From Methylobacterium jeotgali (GTDB taxonomy: Bacteria; Pseudomonadota; Alphaproteobacteria; Rhizobiales; Beijerinckiaceae): 64,000 nucleotides of DNA. How positions within the stretch are numbered: position 1 is the stretch's first letter; each line of letters opens with the position of its first letter. A program made the position numbers and the translations under genes. This document shows positions 8,468 through 17,235 of the stretch, piece after piece. The notes beneath the pieces are model-generated. The model ran no database searches, had not been told where the DNA came from, and worked only from the letters and a program-made list of their open reading frames with translations. The DNA lies in the NCBI RefSeq assembly GCF_022179345.1, contig NZ_BPQR01000049.1, positions 1-64,000 of the forward strand, written 5' to 3'.

Positions 8468-8866
8468 ATGACTGAAACGCCCCCCCCGGATCTTGCCGAG
8501 AACCCCGTGGTGCTCCTCGTCGAGGACGATGGGCTCCTGCTCATGGAAGCGTCGGACACGCTCGCCGACGCCGGGTTCACGGTGGTCGAGGCGACCCATG
8601 CCGACAAGGCGCTCAAGGTCCTCGAGAACCGCGACGACGTCGGCGTGCTGATGACCGACGTCGACATGCCGCAGGGGTCGATGGACGGCTTCGCGTTGGC
8701 CCGCCTCGTGGCGCGGCGCTGGCCCGGCATCCCGGTGCTCGTCGTCTCGGGGATGGGCACGCCCGGCCCCCATGACATGCCCGAGGGCGCCCGCTTCATC
8801 CCCAAGCCCTACGAGCCGCGAACCCTGGTGCGGACCCTCCGCGCCTTCGTGCAGCGCACCGCCTGA
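8468..8866 (+). CDS. Single-domain response regulator (CheY-like receiver)
   Basis: 132 residues forming one receiver domain and nothing else. The acidic pocket Glu19-Asp20-Asp21 (LVEDDG), phosphoacceptor Asp64 (MTDVDMP), switch Ser94 (VVSGMG) and Lys113 (IPKPYEP) are all present, so it should be phosphorylatable. No output domain and no cognate kinase are adjacent. Single-domain regulators of this kind usually act by protein contact or as phosphate sinks, often with HWE/HisKA2 kinases in alphaproteobacteria (family knowledge). It ends 11 bases before the second sulfhydrylase gene, so the two may be co-transcribed. A similar protein is encoded at 35530-35946. Confidence 0.9.
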   Translation: MTETPPPDLAENPVVLLVEDDGLLLMEASDTLADAGFTVVEATHADKALKVLENRDDVGVLMTDVDMPQGSMDGFALARLVARRWPGIPVLVVSGMGTPGPHDMPEGARFIPKPYEPRTLVRTLRAFVQRTA

Positions 8867-8877
8867 ACCGAGATCCG

Positions 8878-10161
8878 ATGTCGAGCGCGCACCGCTTCGC
8901 CACGCAGGCCATCCACGCCGGAGCCGCGCCCGACCCGGCGACCGGCGCCCGCGCCACGCCGATCTACTTCACCAACGGCTTCGTCTTCGACTCGACGGAG
9001 CAGGCCGCCGACATCTTCGCCATGCGGCGCACCGGCTTCTCCTACTCGCGCGGCTCGAACCCGACCGTCGCGGCGTTGGAGCGGCGCGTGGCGGCGCTCG
9101 AGGGCGCCAAGGCCGCCGTCGCCGTGTCCTCCGGGCAGTCGGCAGTGCTGCTGGTGCTGATGACGCTGATGCGCTCGGGCGAGGCCTACGTGGCCTCGCC
9201 GCGCCTGTTCGGCGGCTCGCTCGGCCTGATGCGCCGGCTCGACGGGCGCTACGACCTGAAGCCGCAATTCGCCGCCGGGCTCGACCCGGCGGATTTCGAG
9301 GCGGCGATCACCCCGGAGACGCGGGCCATCGTCTGCGAGTCGATCGTCAACCCCTGCGCGACGGTGGTCGACATCGCCGGCATCGCCGAGGTGGCCCGCC
9401 GCCACGGCCTGCCGCTCGTCGTCGACAGCACGCTCGCTTCGCCGGCTCTGATCCGCCCGATCGAGCACGGGGCGGACATCGTCATCCATTCGACCTCGAA
9501 GTTCCTCGGCGGCTCCGGCCAGACCATCGGCGGCATGATCTGCGACGCCGGCCGCTTCGACTGGACGCGGCCCGGTCGCTACAACCTCCTCAACGAGCCC
9601 TGGCCGGACTATGACGGCCTCGTCGTCACGGAGCGCTTCCCGGACTTCCCCTTCGCGGTCGCCTGCCGCCTGTTCGGCCTGCGCGATCTCGGGCCCGGCC
9701 TCTCGCCGATGAACGCCTTCCTGACGCTCACCGGCATCGAGACCCTGCCGCTGCGCATGGCGCGCCACTGCGCCAACGCGCGGGCGGTCGCAGCCCATCT
9801 GAAGGACCATCCGGCGGTGGAATGGGTGAGCTACCCCGGCCTGCCCGGACAGCCCGGCGAAGAGCTTGCCAACCGCTACGTGCCGCAGGGTCCGGGCTCG
9901 ATCTTCACCTTCGCGCTCAAGGGCGGCGAGCCGGCGGCGCTGCGCTTCATCGCGGCCCTGGAGCTCGTCTCGCATCTCGTCAACATCGGCGAGATCAAGT
10001 CGCTGGCGATCCACCCGGCGACGACGACCCACCGCCAGTTGCGGCCCGAGGAGCGGGCGGCGGCCATGGTCGGACCCGAGACGGTGCGCCTCTCGATCGG
10101 CCTCGAGAACGTCGAGGACATCCTGGCCGACATCGACCAGGCGCTGGCGCAGGCCGCCTGA
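8878..10161 (+). CDS. Second homoserine-sulfhydrylase-like PLP enzyme
   Basis: 427 residues, homologous along its whole length to the enzyme at 5014-6294. Retained PLP-site residues are Tyr56/Arg58 (YSRGSNPT), Ser-Gly-Gln at 85-87, Asp183 (VVDSTLASP) and Schiff-base Lys208 (HSTSKFLGG). The conserved active-site tyrosine before the Gly-Gly-Ser turn is Phe111 (RLFGGS) here, against Tyr112 in the first copy. The second residue of the His-Gly-Thr turn also differs (GSGQT for GHGTS). It could be an O-acetyl- or O-succinylhomoserine sulfhydrylase (MetZ-like) with altered specificity. The gene follows the response regulator by 11 bases and converges with the GGDEF-EAL gene across a three-base gap. 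Confidence 0.85.
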   Translation: MSSAHRFATQAIHAGAAPDPATGARATPIYFTNGFVFDSTEQAADIFAMRRTGFSYSRGSNPTVAALERRVAALEGAKAAVAVSSGQSAVLLVLMTLMRSGEAYVASPRLFGGSLGLMRRLDGRYDLKPQFAAGLDPADFEAAITPETRAIVCESIVNPCATVVDIAGIAEVARRHGLPLVVDSTLASPALIRPIEHGADIVIHSTSKFLGGSGQTIGGMICDAGRFDWTRPGRYNLLNEPWPDYDGLVVTERFPDFPFAVACRLFGLRDLGPGLSPMNAFLTLTGIETLPLRMARHCANARAVAAHLKDHPAVEWVSYPGLPGQPGEELANRYVPQGPGSIFTFALKGGEPAALRFIAALELVSHLVNIGEIKSLAIHPATTTHRQLRPEERAAAMVGPETVRLSIGLENVEDILADIDQALAQAA

Positions 10162-10164
10162 AGG

Positions 10165-12504
10165 TTACTCGGCCGCCTCGGGCAGCGCCGCCAGGAGCGG
10201 CGGCAGCGCGGGCTCGGGGCGCTCCAGGTAGGGCGGGACGTCCCGACCCGCCATCGGCCGGCTGTATAGGTAGCCCTGGGCGCAGGTGCAGCCGCCGAGA
10301 TCGAGGAACATCGCCTGCTCGGAGGTCTCGACGCCCTCCGCCGTCACGTCGAGGCCGAGGCTGCGGCCGAGGCGCAGGAGCGCGGTGACGATCGCCGCGT
10401 CGTTGGCGTCCCGCGTCAGGTCCGAGACGAAGCTGCGATCGATCTTGATCTCGTCGACGGGGAAGCGCTTCAGGTGCGTCAGCGAGGCGTAGCCCGTGCC
10501 GAAATCGTCCAGCGCGACGCGGATGCCTGCGGCTTGCAGCGCGTTGAGCACCTCGCAGATGCGCTCCGCCTGCCCGTTCAGAAGCACGGTCTCGGTCACC
10601 TCGACCCCGAGCCGCTCCGGCGGCACGCCGTACTGTTCGAGAACGGCCAGCAGCTTCTCGGCGAGCGCCTTGTCGGCGAACTGCGCCGTCGAGAGGTTGA
10701 TGAACACCCGGCCCGGATCGATCCCCACGGCGAGCCAGCCGGCGATGTCGGCCACCACCTGCTCGGCGAGGTTCGAGCCGAGCAGGACGCCGATCTCGGC
10801 ATCGTCGAACACGCTCTCGAAGGCGCCGGGGGACAGGATGCCCTTCACCGCGTGGTTCCAGCGGGTCAGCGCCTCGAAGCCGACGACGCGGCCCGTCGCG
10901 AAGCTGACCTTCGGCTGATAGAACGGCACGATCCGGCCCTCGTCGAGGGCGGCGCGGAACTCCTGGTTCAGCCGCACCCGCGCATCGATCCGGGTGCGCA
11001 GCGCCGGCTCGAACAGCGCGGCTCGGTTCCGGCCGGCGCCCTTGGCGGCGTAGAGGGCGAGGTCGGCGTTGGTGAGGAGCTCGGCGGAACTCGCCGCCTG
11101 CTGCGGATAGAGCGCGAGCCCGAGGCTCGCCCGCGTCTGGATGTTGCGGCCGGCTACCGCCACCGGCGCGCCGAGCACGTCGAACACCGCCTGCGCCACC
11201 GCCAGGATGCGGCGGTTCCCGTCCGGCCCGTGACGGGCGCCGTCGGCGACGACGATCACGAACTCGTCCCCGCCAAGACGGGCGACGAGGTCCTTTCCGC
11301 CGACGGTGCCGGAGAGCCGGCGGGCGATCTCGATCAGCAGCGTGTCGCCGGCATCGTGCCCGAGGGTGTCGTTGATCTCCTTGAAGGCGTCGAGGTCGAG
11401 CAGGATCAGCCCGACGCTCGACGCGCCGACCGCCGCCGAGACGATGGCCGTGTCGAGGGTCGTCTGGAACAGCGCCCGGTTGGGCAGGCCGGTCAGCGCA
11501 TCATGGGTCGCGGCCCGCTGCACGGCCTGCTCGTCGGCCTTGCGGTCGGTGATGTCGACGAGGCTCGACACCACGCATTCCTCGCCGGCGATGTCCACGC
11601 GCCCGGCCGAAAGAAGAACCTGCCGCTGATGCCCGTCCGCCGTCTGGAGAGGCAGCTCGATGTTGCGCACCTTCTGGTGCGCCGTGATCCCGGCGTGGAT
11701 CCGCCGGCGGCCCTCGCTCGGAACGAGGTCGCGGGTCGTCAGGTGCGCGTAGCCATCCTGCCGCGGGATGCGGAAGAAGCGGATCGCGGCCTCGTTCATG
11801 CTGGCGATGCGGCCGGTCCTCGTCGAGACCACCACCGGGACGGGCACGGCCCCGAACATCGCCTCGACCAGGCGCTTGCTCTCGGCAAGGTCGAGATTGG
11901 CGCGCCGCTGCGCCTCGGCCGCCGCCCATTCGAGCCGGCGCAGGCGATTGGAGCGCATCACGGACAGAAGCAGCCCGATGATCTGGATGCTGAGGGCGAG
12001 AATCAGGCCGAGCGCCGTCGCGGGGATCGGCGGCGGCAGCATGTAGGCCGCCATCAGGATCGCGGAGCTTCCGAACGCGACGATCACGGTCCAGCGGAAG
12101 CTCGTCGGCACGACGAGCATGAACAGCGTCGGCAGCAGCAGCACCACGAACAGGGCGATGTCCGAGCGCGACGAGACCAGGAAGGCGATCGAGATCGTGG
12201 CGATCGCCTCCCAGGCCAGCATGATGCGCTGGAGGACGCGGAACTCCGAGACACGGGCGGCCAGCAGGAAGCAGGCGATGGAGGCGAACACCACGATGAG
12301 GCGAGCCGGGACGGCGACCCAGAAATGCGGCTCGCCGTAGAAGCGCCAGTCGCTCGCCAGGAACGCGAAGTTCAGAACCGTCGAGAGCGCGAACATCAGG
12401 CGCGCGTGGCGGCGCGTCTCGGGCAGCCGACCGGCCTGGAACGCGGCTTCCTGCGCAGGGCAGAGAAATTCGCCGCCGATGCGGCTTAGTTGGACATCGG
12501 CCAT
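10165..12504 (-). CDS. Membrane-bound PAS-GGDEF-EAL protein (cyclic-di-GMP turnover)
   Basis: 779 residues from ATG 12504; a TTG three codons earlier is possible. About six hydrophobic segments (residues 35-185) form a membrane sensor region. A PAS-like domain follows (about 205-320), then GGDEF (ARLGGDEF, 411-415) and EAL (FEALTRWNH, 543-551) domains. EAL catalytic signatures are complete (FINLS, VEVTET, DDFGTGYASL, KIDRSFV, TAEGVET), and the GGDEF motif is intact. The allosteric RxxD I-site expected just ahead of GGDEF is absent (Gly-Gly-Lys-Asp there). Either or both activities are possible, and net direction cannot be told. The gene is monocistronic in appearance. Confidence 0.95.
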   Translation of the reverse strand: MADVQLSRIGGEFLCPAQEAAFQAGRLPETRRHARLMFALSTVLNFAFLASDWRFYGEPHFWVAVPARLIVVFASIACFLLAARVSEFRVLQRIMLAWEAIATISIAFLVSSRSDIALFVVLLLPTLFMLVVPTSFRWTVIVAFGSSAILMAAYMLPPPIPATALGLILALSIQIIGLLLSVMRSNRLRRLEWAAAEAQRRANLDLAESKRLVEAMFGAVPVPVVVSTRTGRIASMNEAAIRFFRIPRQDGYAHLTTRDLVPSEGRRRIHAGITAHQKVRNIELPLQTADGHQRQVLLSAGRVDIAGEECVVSSLVDITDRKADEQAVQRAATHDALTGLPNRALFQTTLDTAIVSAAVGASSVGLILLDLDAFKEINDTLGHDAGDTLLIEIARRLSGTVGGKDLVARLGGDEFVIVVADGARHGPDGNRRILAVAQAVFDVLGAPVAVAGRNIQTRASLGLALYPQQAASSAELLTNADLALYAAKGAGRNRAALFEPALRTRIDARVRLNQEFRAALDEGRIVPFYQPKVSFATGRVVGFEALTRWNHAVKGILSPGAFESVFDDAEIGVLLGSNLAEQVVADIAGWLAVGIDPGRVFINLSTAQFADKALAEKLLAVLEQYGVPPERLGVEVTETVLLNGQAERICEVLNALQAAGIRVALDDFGTGYASLTHLKRFPVDEIKIDRSFVSDLTRDANDAAIVTALLRLGRSLGLDVTAEGVETSEQAMFLDLGGCTCAQGYLYSRPMAGRDVPPYLERPEPALPPLLAALPEAAE

Positions 12505-12637
12505 GCGGATCAACCTGCCGCCGAATGCCTGAAAACGGGTTAATACCTGTGACGGAATCGATCCGATCGGGGCCGGTCGACCGTCACCGACCCGCTTTCG
12601 TCGAACGACGTCTCACGCCGCTCCGCAGACCCGTCAG

Positions 12638-13414
12638 TCAGCCGGCAGCCTCGTCGGGTCCGGGGCCTGCGCCCGAATCGCCGCGCGCGGCGATCGCCCT
12701 CAGGGCGCCGCGCAGGGTGCGCACGTCCTGCTCGGTCATGGCCATGCGGTGGAACATGTCGCGCATGTTGCGCGCGATGCCTTCGCGCTTGCCCGGCGGG
12801 TAGAAGGCCGCCTCGTCGAGCAGGCCCTCGACATAGTCGAACAGCGAAAGCAGCGCCGCCTTCGGGGCCGGCGGCGACAGCATCTCCCCGGAGAACGGGA
12901 TCGCGGCCCGGCCGCTCGCACGGCGCCACTCGTAGCCCACGAGGAGCACCGCCTGGGCGAGGTTGAGGGAGGGGAAGTCCGGCGAGACCGGGAAGGTGAC
13001 GATGGCGTCGGCGAGCGAGACCTCGTCGTTGTCGAGCCCGACCCGCTCGCGGCCGAACAGGATGCCCGCCCGCTGCCCGGCCGGGCGCGCGGCCAGCTCG
13101 GCCATGGCAGCCTCGGGGGCGAGCACCCGCTTCATCTGGCCCCGCGAGCGCGCGGTGGTGGCGAGCACCAGGCCGAGATCGGCGATGGCCTCGGGCAGGC
13201 TCGCATAGATGCGGGCGGCGTCGAGCACGTGCGTGGCACCGGAGGCCGCCTCCCGCACGCCCTTCTTCGGCCAGCCGTTCTTCGGGTTGACGAGGCGCAG
13301 GTCCGAGAGGCCGAAATTCGCCATGGCGCGGGCGGTCATGCCGATGTTCTCGGCGAGCTGCGGCTCGACGAGGACGATGGCGGGGGTGTCGGCGGGAGGG
13401 ATCTCGAGGGGCAT
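12638..13414 (-). CDS. trmJ: tRNA (cytidine/uridine-2'-O-)-methyltransferase TrmJ
   Basis: 258 residues starting at ATG 13414; the frame continues upstream but the extension looks non-coding. This is a SPOUT methyltransferase of the TrmH/SpoU family that methylates the 2'-O of position 32 in certain tRNAs. Signatures are [22 protein letters not shown] (motif 1), [14 protein letters not shown] (motif 2) and [17 protein letters not shown] (motif 3, the knot). A C-terminal helical extension (about residues 170-240) carries the dimer/tRNA-binding part seen in TrmJ. The gene is divergent from icd across a 227-base gap. Confidence 0.9.
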   Translation of the reverse strand: MPLEIPPADTPAIVLVEPQLAENIGMTARAMANFGLSDLRLVNPKNGWPKKGVREAASGATHVLDAARIYASLPEAIADLGLVLATTARSRGQMKRVLAPEAAMAELAARPAGQRAGILFGRERVGLDNDEVSLADAIVTFPVSPDFPSLNLAQAVLLVGYEWRRASGRAAIPFSGEMLSPPAPKAALLSLFDYVEGLLDEAAFYPPGKREGIARNMRDMFHRMAMTEQDVRTLRGALRAIAARGDSGAGPGPDEAAG

Positions 13415-13641
13415 CGCGTCTGCAGGGGCCGGCCGGGGCTCGGGCGCCGATGGCACCGACGGCCGGGCTTGTCCAGCGCGGGCCCGTTCTGACAGCGCCG
13501 CCAAGCTGTCACCGGCACGGCCCCCTCCCCTGCCTTCCACCGTCAGGCCCGCCGGGCTATGACCCGGCCCCGAGTGCACGGCCCTTGCGAGGGCCCCGGC
13601 TCCGCCCCTCGCGGCGGGAACCTCAAGAAGGCTATCGGCTC

Positions 13642-14856
13642 ATGAGCAAGATCAAGGTCGCGAACCCCGTCGTCGAGCTCGACGGCGACGAGATGACCCG
13701 CATCATCTGGTCCGAGATCAAGACCAAGCTCATCCACCCCTATCTCGACCTCGACCTCGACTACTACGACCTCGGCGTCGAGCACCGGGACGCCACGAAC
13801 GACCGAGTCACGGTCGACGCGGCCGAGGCGATCAAGCGCCACGGCGTCGGCGTGAAGTGCGCGACGATCACCCCCGACGAGGCCCGGGTGAAGGAGTTCG
13901 GCCTCAAGGAGATGTGGAAGTCGCCCAACGGCACCATCCGCAACATCCTCGGCGGCGTCATCTTCCGCGAGCCGATCATCTGCAAGAACGTCCCCCGCCT
14001 CGTGCCGGGCTGGACGCAGCCCATCGTGGTGGGCCGCCACGCCTTCGGCGACCAGTACAAGGCCACCGACTTCAAGGTGCCCGGCAAGGGCCGCCTGACC
14101 GTCAAGTTCGAGGGCGACGACGGCACGGTGATCGAGAAGGAGGTCTTCAAGTTCTCCGGCGCCGGCGTGGCGCTGTCGATGTACAACCTCGACGACTCGA
14201 TCCGCGACTTCGCCCGCGCCTCGTTGAACTACGGGCTGGCGCGCAAGTACCCGGTCTACCTCTCGACCAAGAACACCATCCTCAAGGCCTATGACGGGCG
14301 CTTCAAGGATCTGTTCCAAGAGGTGTTCGACGCGGAGTTCAAGTCGCGCTTCGACGCGCTCGGCATCGTCTACGAGCACCGTCTCATCGACGACATGGTC
14401 GCCTCGGCCCTGAAGTGGTCGGGCGGCTATGTCTGGGCCTGCAAGAACTACGACGGCGACGTGCAGTCGGACACCGTCGCCCAGGGCTTCGGCTCGCTCG
14501 GCCTGATGACCTCGGTGCTGCTCACCCCCGACGGCCAGACGGTCGAGGCCGAGGCCGCCCACGGCACCGTGACGCGCCACTACCGCGAGCATCAGAAGGG
14601 CAAGGAGACCTCGACGAATTCCATCGCCTCGATCTTCGCCTGGACCCGCGGGCTCAGCCACCGGGCGAAGCTCGACGGCAACGCGGATCTGGCGAAGTTC
14701 GCCACGACCCTCGAGACGGTGTGCGTCTCCACCGTCGAGTCGGGCTTCATGACGAAGGACCTCGCTCTTCTCGTCGGCCCCGACCAGAAGTGGCTTTCGA
14801 CCACCGGCTTCCTCGACAAGGTCGACCAGAACCTCAAGACCGCGATGGCCGGCTGA
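13642..14856 (+). CDS. icd: NADP-dependent isocitrate dehydrogenase, eukaryotic-like type
   Basis: 404 residues from ATG 13642, which follows AAGAAGG. The upstream open frame is not protein-like. It oxidises isocitrate to 2-oxoglutarate in the TCA cycle. The length and signatures ([94 protein letters not shown]) are those of the homodimeric type II enzyme shared by many alphaproteobacteria and eukaryotic cytosol/mitochondria. The gene has its own strong terminator-like hairpin and seems monocistronic. Confidence 0.98.
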   Translation: MSKIKVANPVVELDGDEMTRIIWSEIKTKLIHPYLDLDLDYYDLGVEHRDATNDRVTVDAAEAIKRHGVGVKCATITPDEARVKEFGLKEMWKSPNGTIRNILGGVIFREPIICKNVPRLVPGWTQPIVVGRHAFGDQYKATDFKVPGKGRLTVKFEGDDGTVIEKEVFKFSGAGVALSMYNLDDSIRDFARASLNYGLARKYPVYLSTKNTILKAYDGRFKDLFQEVFDAEFKSRFDALGIVYEHRLIDDMVASALKWSGGYVWACKNYDGDVQSDTVAQGFGSLGLMTSVLLTPDGQTVEAEAAHGTVTRHYREHQKGKETSTNSIASIFAWTRGLSHRAKLDGNADLAKFATTLETVCVSTVESGFMTKDLALLVGPDQKWLSTTGFLDKVDQNLKTAMAG

Positions 14857-14867
14857 GCCCGGAAGCG

Positions 14868-14897
14868 CGCCGACCCGGCTTCAGGGCCGGGTCGGCG
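14868..14897 (+). terminator. Terminator-like hairpin after icd
   Basis: Perfect 12-base arms CGCCGACCCGGC / GCCGGGTCGGCG with a six-base loop, starting 11 bases after the icd stop. Only two T residues follow, so termination efficiency is uncertain. Confidence 0.7.
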
Positions 14898-14956
14898 TTC
14901 GGGACGATCTCGACAGAAACGGACCGCGAAGCGCCCCTTGAGCTGAAGATCCGTCG

Positions 14957-15091
14957 TCAGCTCGGCTGCTCCTCGACCTCCTCCAGATCCTCTTCCGGGA
15001 TCGGATCGGCCTGCGAGGGCCGCGGCGGGGATTTCGGGTCGGATGCGGGCTCCGGCTCGTTGGCCGCCGGATCGGTCTCGCGGGTATTCAT
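14957..15091 (-). CDS. Tiny acidic, proline-rich protein (44 aa)
   Basis: An ATG at 15091 is preceded by GAGGAGG eight bases upstream, an almost ideal ribosome-binding site. It opens a 44-codon frame ending in TGA at 14957. The peptide begins MNTRETDPAANEPEP and ends EEDLEEVEEQPS. It is strongly acidic and proline-rich, has no hydrophobic segment, and is probably disordered and cytoplasmic. Codon use has high-GC third positions like its neighbours. It lies antisense to the icd-suhB intergenic space, in tandem with another tiny gene 61 bases upstream on the same strand. Function unknown; I recognise no family. Confidence 0.6.
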   Translation of the reverse strand: MNTRETDPAANEPEPASDPKSPPRPSQADPIPEEDLEEVEEQPS

Positions 15092-15152
15092 GGTCTGCCT
15101 CCTCGTGTCCGGGACAAGCCGGGACGCGAGGAGGGTGTTCCGAGGCGCCCGA

Positions 15153-15302
15153 TCAGCCCTGCCGCGGCTCGGTGCCCTCGTCCCCGCCGGGCTTGTCCGT
15201 GCCCTGTTCCGGGCGGCGCGTCGTCTCGCGGGCGCCGGTCTGCTCCTTCTTCACCTCGTCGATCAGCTCCTCGGCCGTGTCGCGGTCGCGCTCCCGATCC
15301 AT
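15153..15302 (-). CDS. Tiny highly charged protein (49 aa)
   Basis: An ATG at 15302 follows AGGAGA with an eight-base spacer and opens a 49-codon frame. The N-terminal half (MDRERDRDTAEELIDEVKKEQ) predicts a charged amphipathic helix. The C-terminal half is Gly/Pro/Glu/Arg-rich and likely disordered. There is no signal peptide or membrane segment. It is in the same orientation as the 44-residue gene downstream and may share its transcript. Small charged proteins of this kind are frequent in stress regulons, but no function can be assigned. Confidence 0.6.
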   Translation of the reverse strand: MDRERDRDTAEELIDEVKKEQTGARETTRRPEQGTDKPGGDEGTEPRQG

Positions 15303-15470
15303 CGTGTCGTCTCCTGTACTGGAGGGACGACATGGCGCGGCGCGGCGGCCGCGCAAGGGAAGCGGGCCCCTGCCATGCCCCGTCCGGGGTCGATTCCCGG
15401 ACGCGGAGCGTTTAACGCGGCACGCAGCACCACCGCTCAGAAGCGCACACCGGCACGCAGGCTCCGCACG

Positions 15471-16265
15471 ATGATCTCCTCTCCCCTCATGACCGTGATG
15501 GTCGACGCCGCGCGCAAGGCCGCCCGCGGCCTCAAGCGCGACTTCGGAGAGGTCGAGAACCTTCAGGTCTCCCGCAAGGGGCCGGGCGACTTCGTGTCGG
15601 CGGCCGACCGCAAGGCCGAGGAGGTGGTGCGCGATGCCCTGATGAAGGCCCGCCCCGGCTACGGCCTGGTGCTGGAGGAGGAGGGCCGCATCGAGGGCAG
15701 CGACACCAGCCACACCTGGCATGTCGACCCGCTCGACGGCACCACCAACTTCCTCCACGGCATCCCGCATTTCGCGATCTCGATCGGCCTGGAGCGCGAG
15801 GGCCAGATGGTGGCCGGCGTCATCTACGATCCGATCAAGGACGAGCTGTTCGTTGCCGAGCGCGGCAAGGGCGCCTACCTCAACAACCGCCGCCTGCGGG
15901 TCTCGGCACGCACCGACATGGCCGACGCGGTGGCCGGCTACGGCACCCCCTATCTCGGCCGCGGCAGCCACGCCGTGCTGCTGCGCGAGGTCGCCGCCGT
16001 GATGGCGGTGACCGGCGGCACCCGGCGTATCGGGGCGGCCTCCCTCGACCTCGCCTACGTCGCCTGCGGGCGCCTCGACGTCTACTGGGAGCGCGACCTG
16101 AAGACCTGGGACATGGCCGCCGGCATCGTCCTCGTGCGGGAGGCGGGCGGCTTCGTCACCTCCGCCGACGGCGCACCGGACCCGATGCCCTCGAAGTCGG
16201 TCGCGGCGGGCAACGAGACCCTGCATCGGGAGCTCGTGGCGCTGCTGCGCAAGGCGAACGGCTGA
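15471..16265 (+). CDS. suhB: Inositol-1-monophosphatase family protein
   Basis: 264 residues from ATG 15471. It is a lithium-sensitive, Mg-dependent phosphatase of the inositol monophosphatase family, named SuhB in bacteria, where it may also act in rRNA antitermination. Metal-site motifs are visible: VLEEEG (about residue 65), WHVDPLDGTTNFLHGIPHFA (83-102) and LKTWDMAAGIVLVREAGG (about 208). The fold's GGTRRIGAASLDLAYVACGRLD motif is also present. The gene is preceded by a long gap containing two tiny genes on the other strand. It ends inside its own terminator stem, so it is probably monocistronic. Confidence 0.9.
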   Translation: MISSPLMTVMVDAARKAARGLKRDFGEVENLQVSRKGPGDFVSAADRKAEEVVRDALMKARPGYGLVLEEEGRIEGSDTSHTWHVDPLDGTTNFLHGIPHFAISIGLEREGQMVAGVIYDPIKDELFVAERGKGAYLNNRRLRVSARTDMADAVAGYGTPYLGRGSHAVLLREVAAVMAVTGGTRRIGAASLDLAYVACGRLDVYWERDLKTWDMAAGIVLVREAGGFVTSADGAPDPMPSKSVAAGNETLHRELVALLRKANG

Positions 16266-16290
16266 AGCGAGGGGCGTCGCTTCAGCTTTT
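16261..16290 (+). terminator. Intrinsic terminator of the suhB-like gene
   Basis: Perfect 10-base arms GCTGAAGCGA / TCGCTTCAGC, loop GGGGCG, followed directly by TTTT. The gene's TGA stop lies within the left arm. This is the most classical rho-independent terminator in the window. Confidence 0.85.
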
Positions 16291-16400
16291 CAGCCGGCAC
16301 GGCATCTGCTTAAAGCCCTGCGGCCTCGTCTCGATCGGGCGGCGCCGCCCCCTCGACGACGGCGCGACCGGCGCCCGTCCGGCTCAAGGCTGACGCCCGC

Positions 16401-16946
16401 ATGGAACCTCGCCGCCACGTCGCGCTGAAGGAATCGATCCGCTCGATTCCCGACTATCCGAAGCCCGGCATCATCTTCCGCGACATCACCACCCTGCTGA
16501 GCGACCCCCGCAGCTTCCGCCGGGCGGTCGATTCGCTGGTGCATCCCTACGCGGGCGGTCGCATCGACCAGGTGGCCGGCATCGAGGCGCGGGGCTTCAT
16601 TCTCGGGGGCGCCGTGGCGCACCAGCTCTCGTCCGGGTTCGTGCCGATCCGCAAGAAGGGCAAGCTCCCGCACACCACCGTCAAGATCGCCTACGCGCTG
16701 GAATACGGCACCGACGAGATGGAGATCCATGTCGACGCGGTGAAGCCCGGCGACCGGGTGCTCCTCGTCGACGACCTCATCGCCACCGGCGGCACCGCGA
16801 CGGCGGCGGTCAACCTGCTCCGCCAGATCGGGGCCGAGGTGATCGCGGCCTGCTTCGTCATCGATCTCCCCGACCTCGGGGGCGCCCAGCGCCTGCGCGA
16901 CCTCGGCGTCACTGTCCGCACGCTGATGGAGTTCGAGGGACACTGA
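16401..16946 (+). CDS. apt: Adenine phosphoribosyltransferase
   Basis: 181 residues, normal for Apt. It salvages adenine to AMP with PRPP. The N-terminal hood segment ([22 protein letters not shown]) is characteristic, as is the PRPP-binding loop [14 protein letters not shown] (about residues 120-133). [12 protein letters not shown] and [12 protein letters not shown] complete the type I phosphoribosyltransferase signature. The ATG at 16401 gives the expected N-terminus. The gene stands alone, followed by a 289-base gap that carries the rpmH promoter. Confidence 0.96.
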   Translation: MEPRRHVALKESIRSIPDYPKPGIIFRDITTLLSDPRSFRRAVDSLVHPYAGGRIDQVAGIEARGFILGGAVAHQLSSGFVPIRKKGKLPHTTVKIAYALEYGTDEMEIHVDAVKPGDRVLLVDDLIATGGTATAAVNLLRQIGAEVIAACFVIDLPDLGGAQRLRDLGVTVRTLMEFEGH

Positions 16947-17050
16947 GTCGTTCGTGCGCAGGTCCCGGTCCCCGGACCCTGCGCGATCCGGCGCATGGGC
17001 GCCGCCGCCCGGTCGGGCCTGCGCTTCGCGGGAGCCGACCGTGGCAAGGG

Positions 17051-17080
17051 CCGGAAGGTCAATTCGCGTTGACTTTCCGG
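17051..17080. promoter_or_regulatory. Near-perfect inverted repeat overlapping the rpmH -35 box
   Basis: Arms CCGGAAGGTCAA and TTGACTTTCCGG pair at 11 of 12 positions around the six-base centre TTCGCG. The right arm contains the TTGACT -35 element. It could be an operator for rpmH-rnpA-yidC, or a terminator hairpin for apt (105 bases after its stop), although no T-run follows. Confidence 0.45.
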
Positions 17081-17097
17081 ACCCCACCCCTCATAAG
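17069..17097 (+). promoter_or_regulatory. Candidate sigma-70 promoter of rpmH
   Basis: TTGACT (17069-17074) is separated by 17 bases from CATAAG (17092-17097). The -35 matches the consensus at five of six positions and the spacing is ideal; the -10 is weaker. This predicts a leader of about 130 bases before rpmH. Confidence 0.55.
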
Positions 17098-17235
17098 CCG
17101 CCCGGTCGCGAACCGGCGCCCCGTTCGGGCGCCGGATCGCGTTTGAACCCCATTCCACGAGGATGCGCGAGGGCTCATGGGCGCGGGAAGCCGCCGCCCG
17201 CCGGAGCGCGCCCCGGCCTGACGGAGCCTAGAGCC

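Noticed and set aside
10474..12489. 671-codon plus-strand open frame across the GGDEF-EAL gene
   Set aside because: Antisense shadow; the minus-strand frame carries all the recognisable domains.
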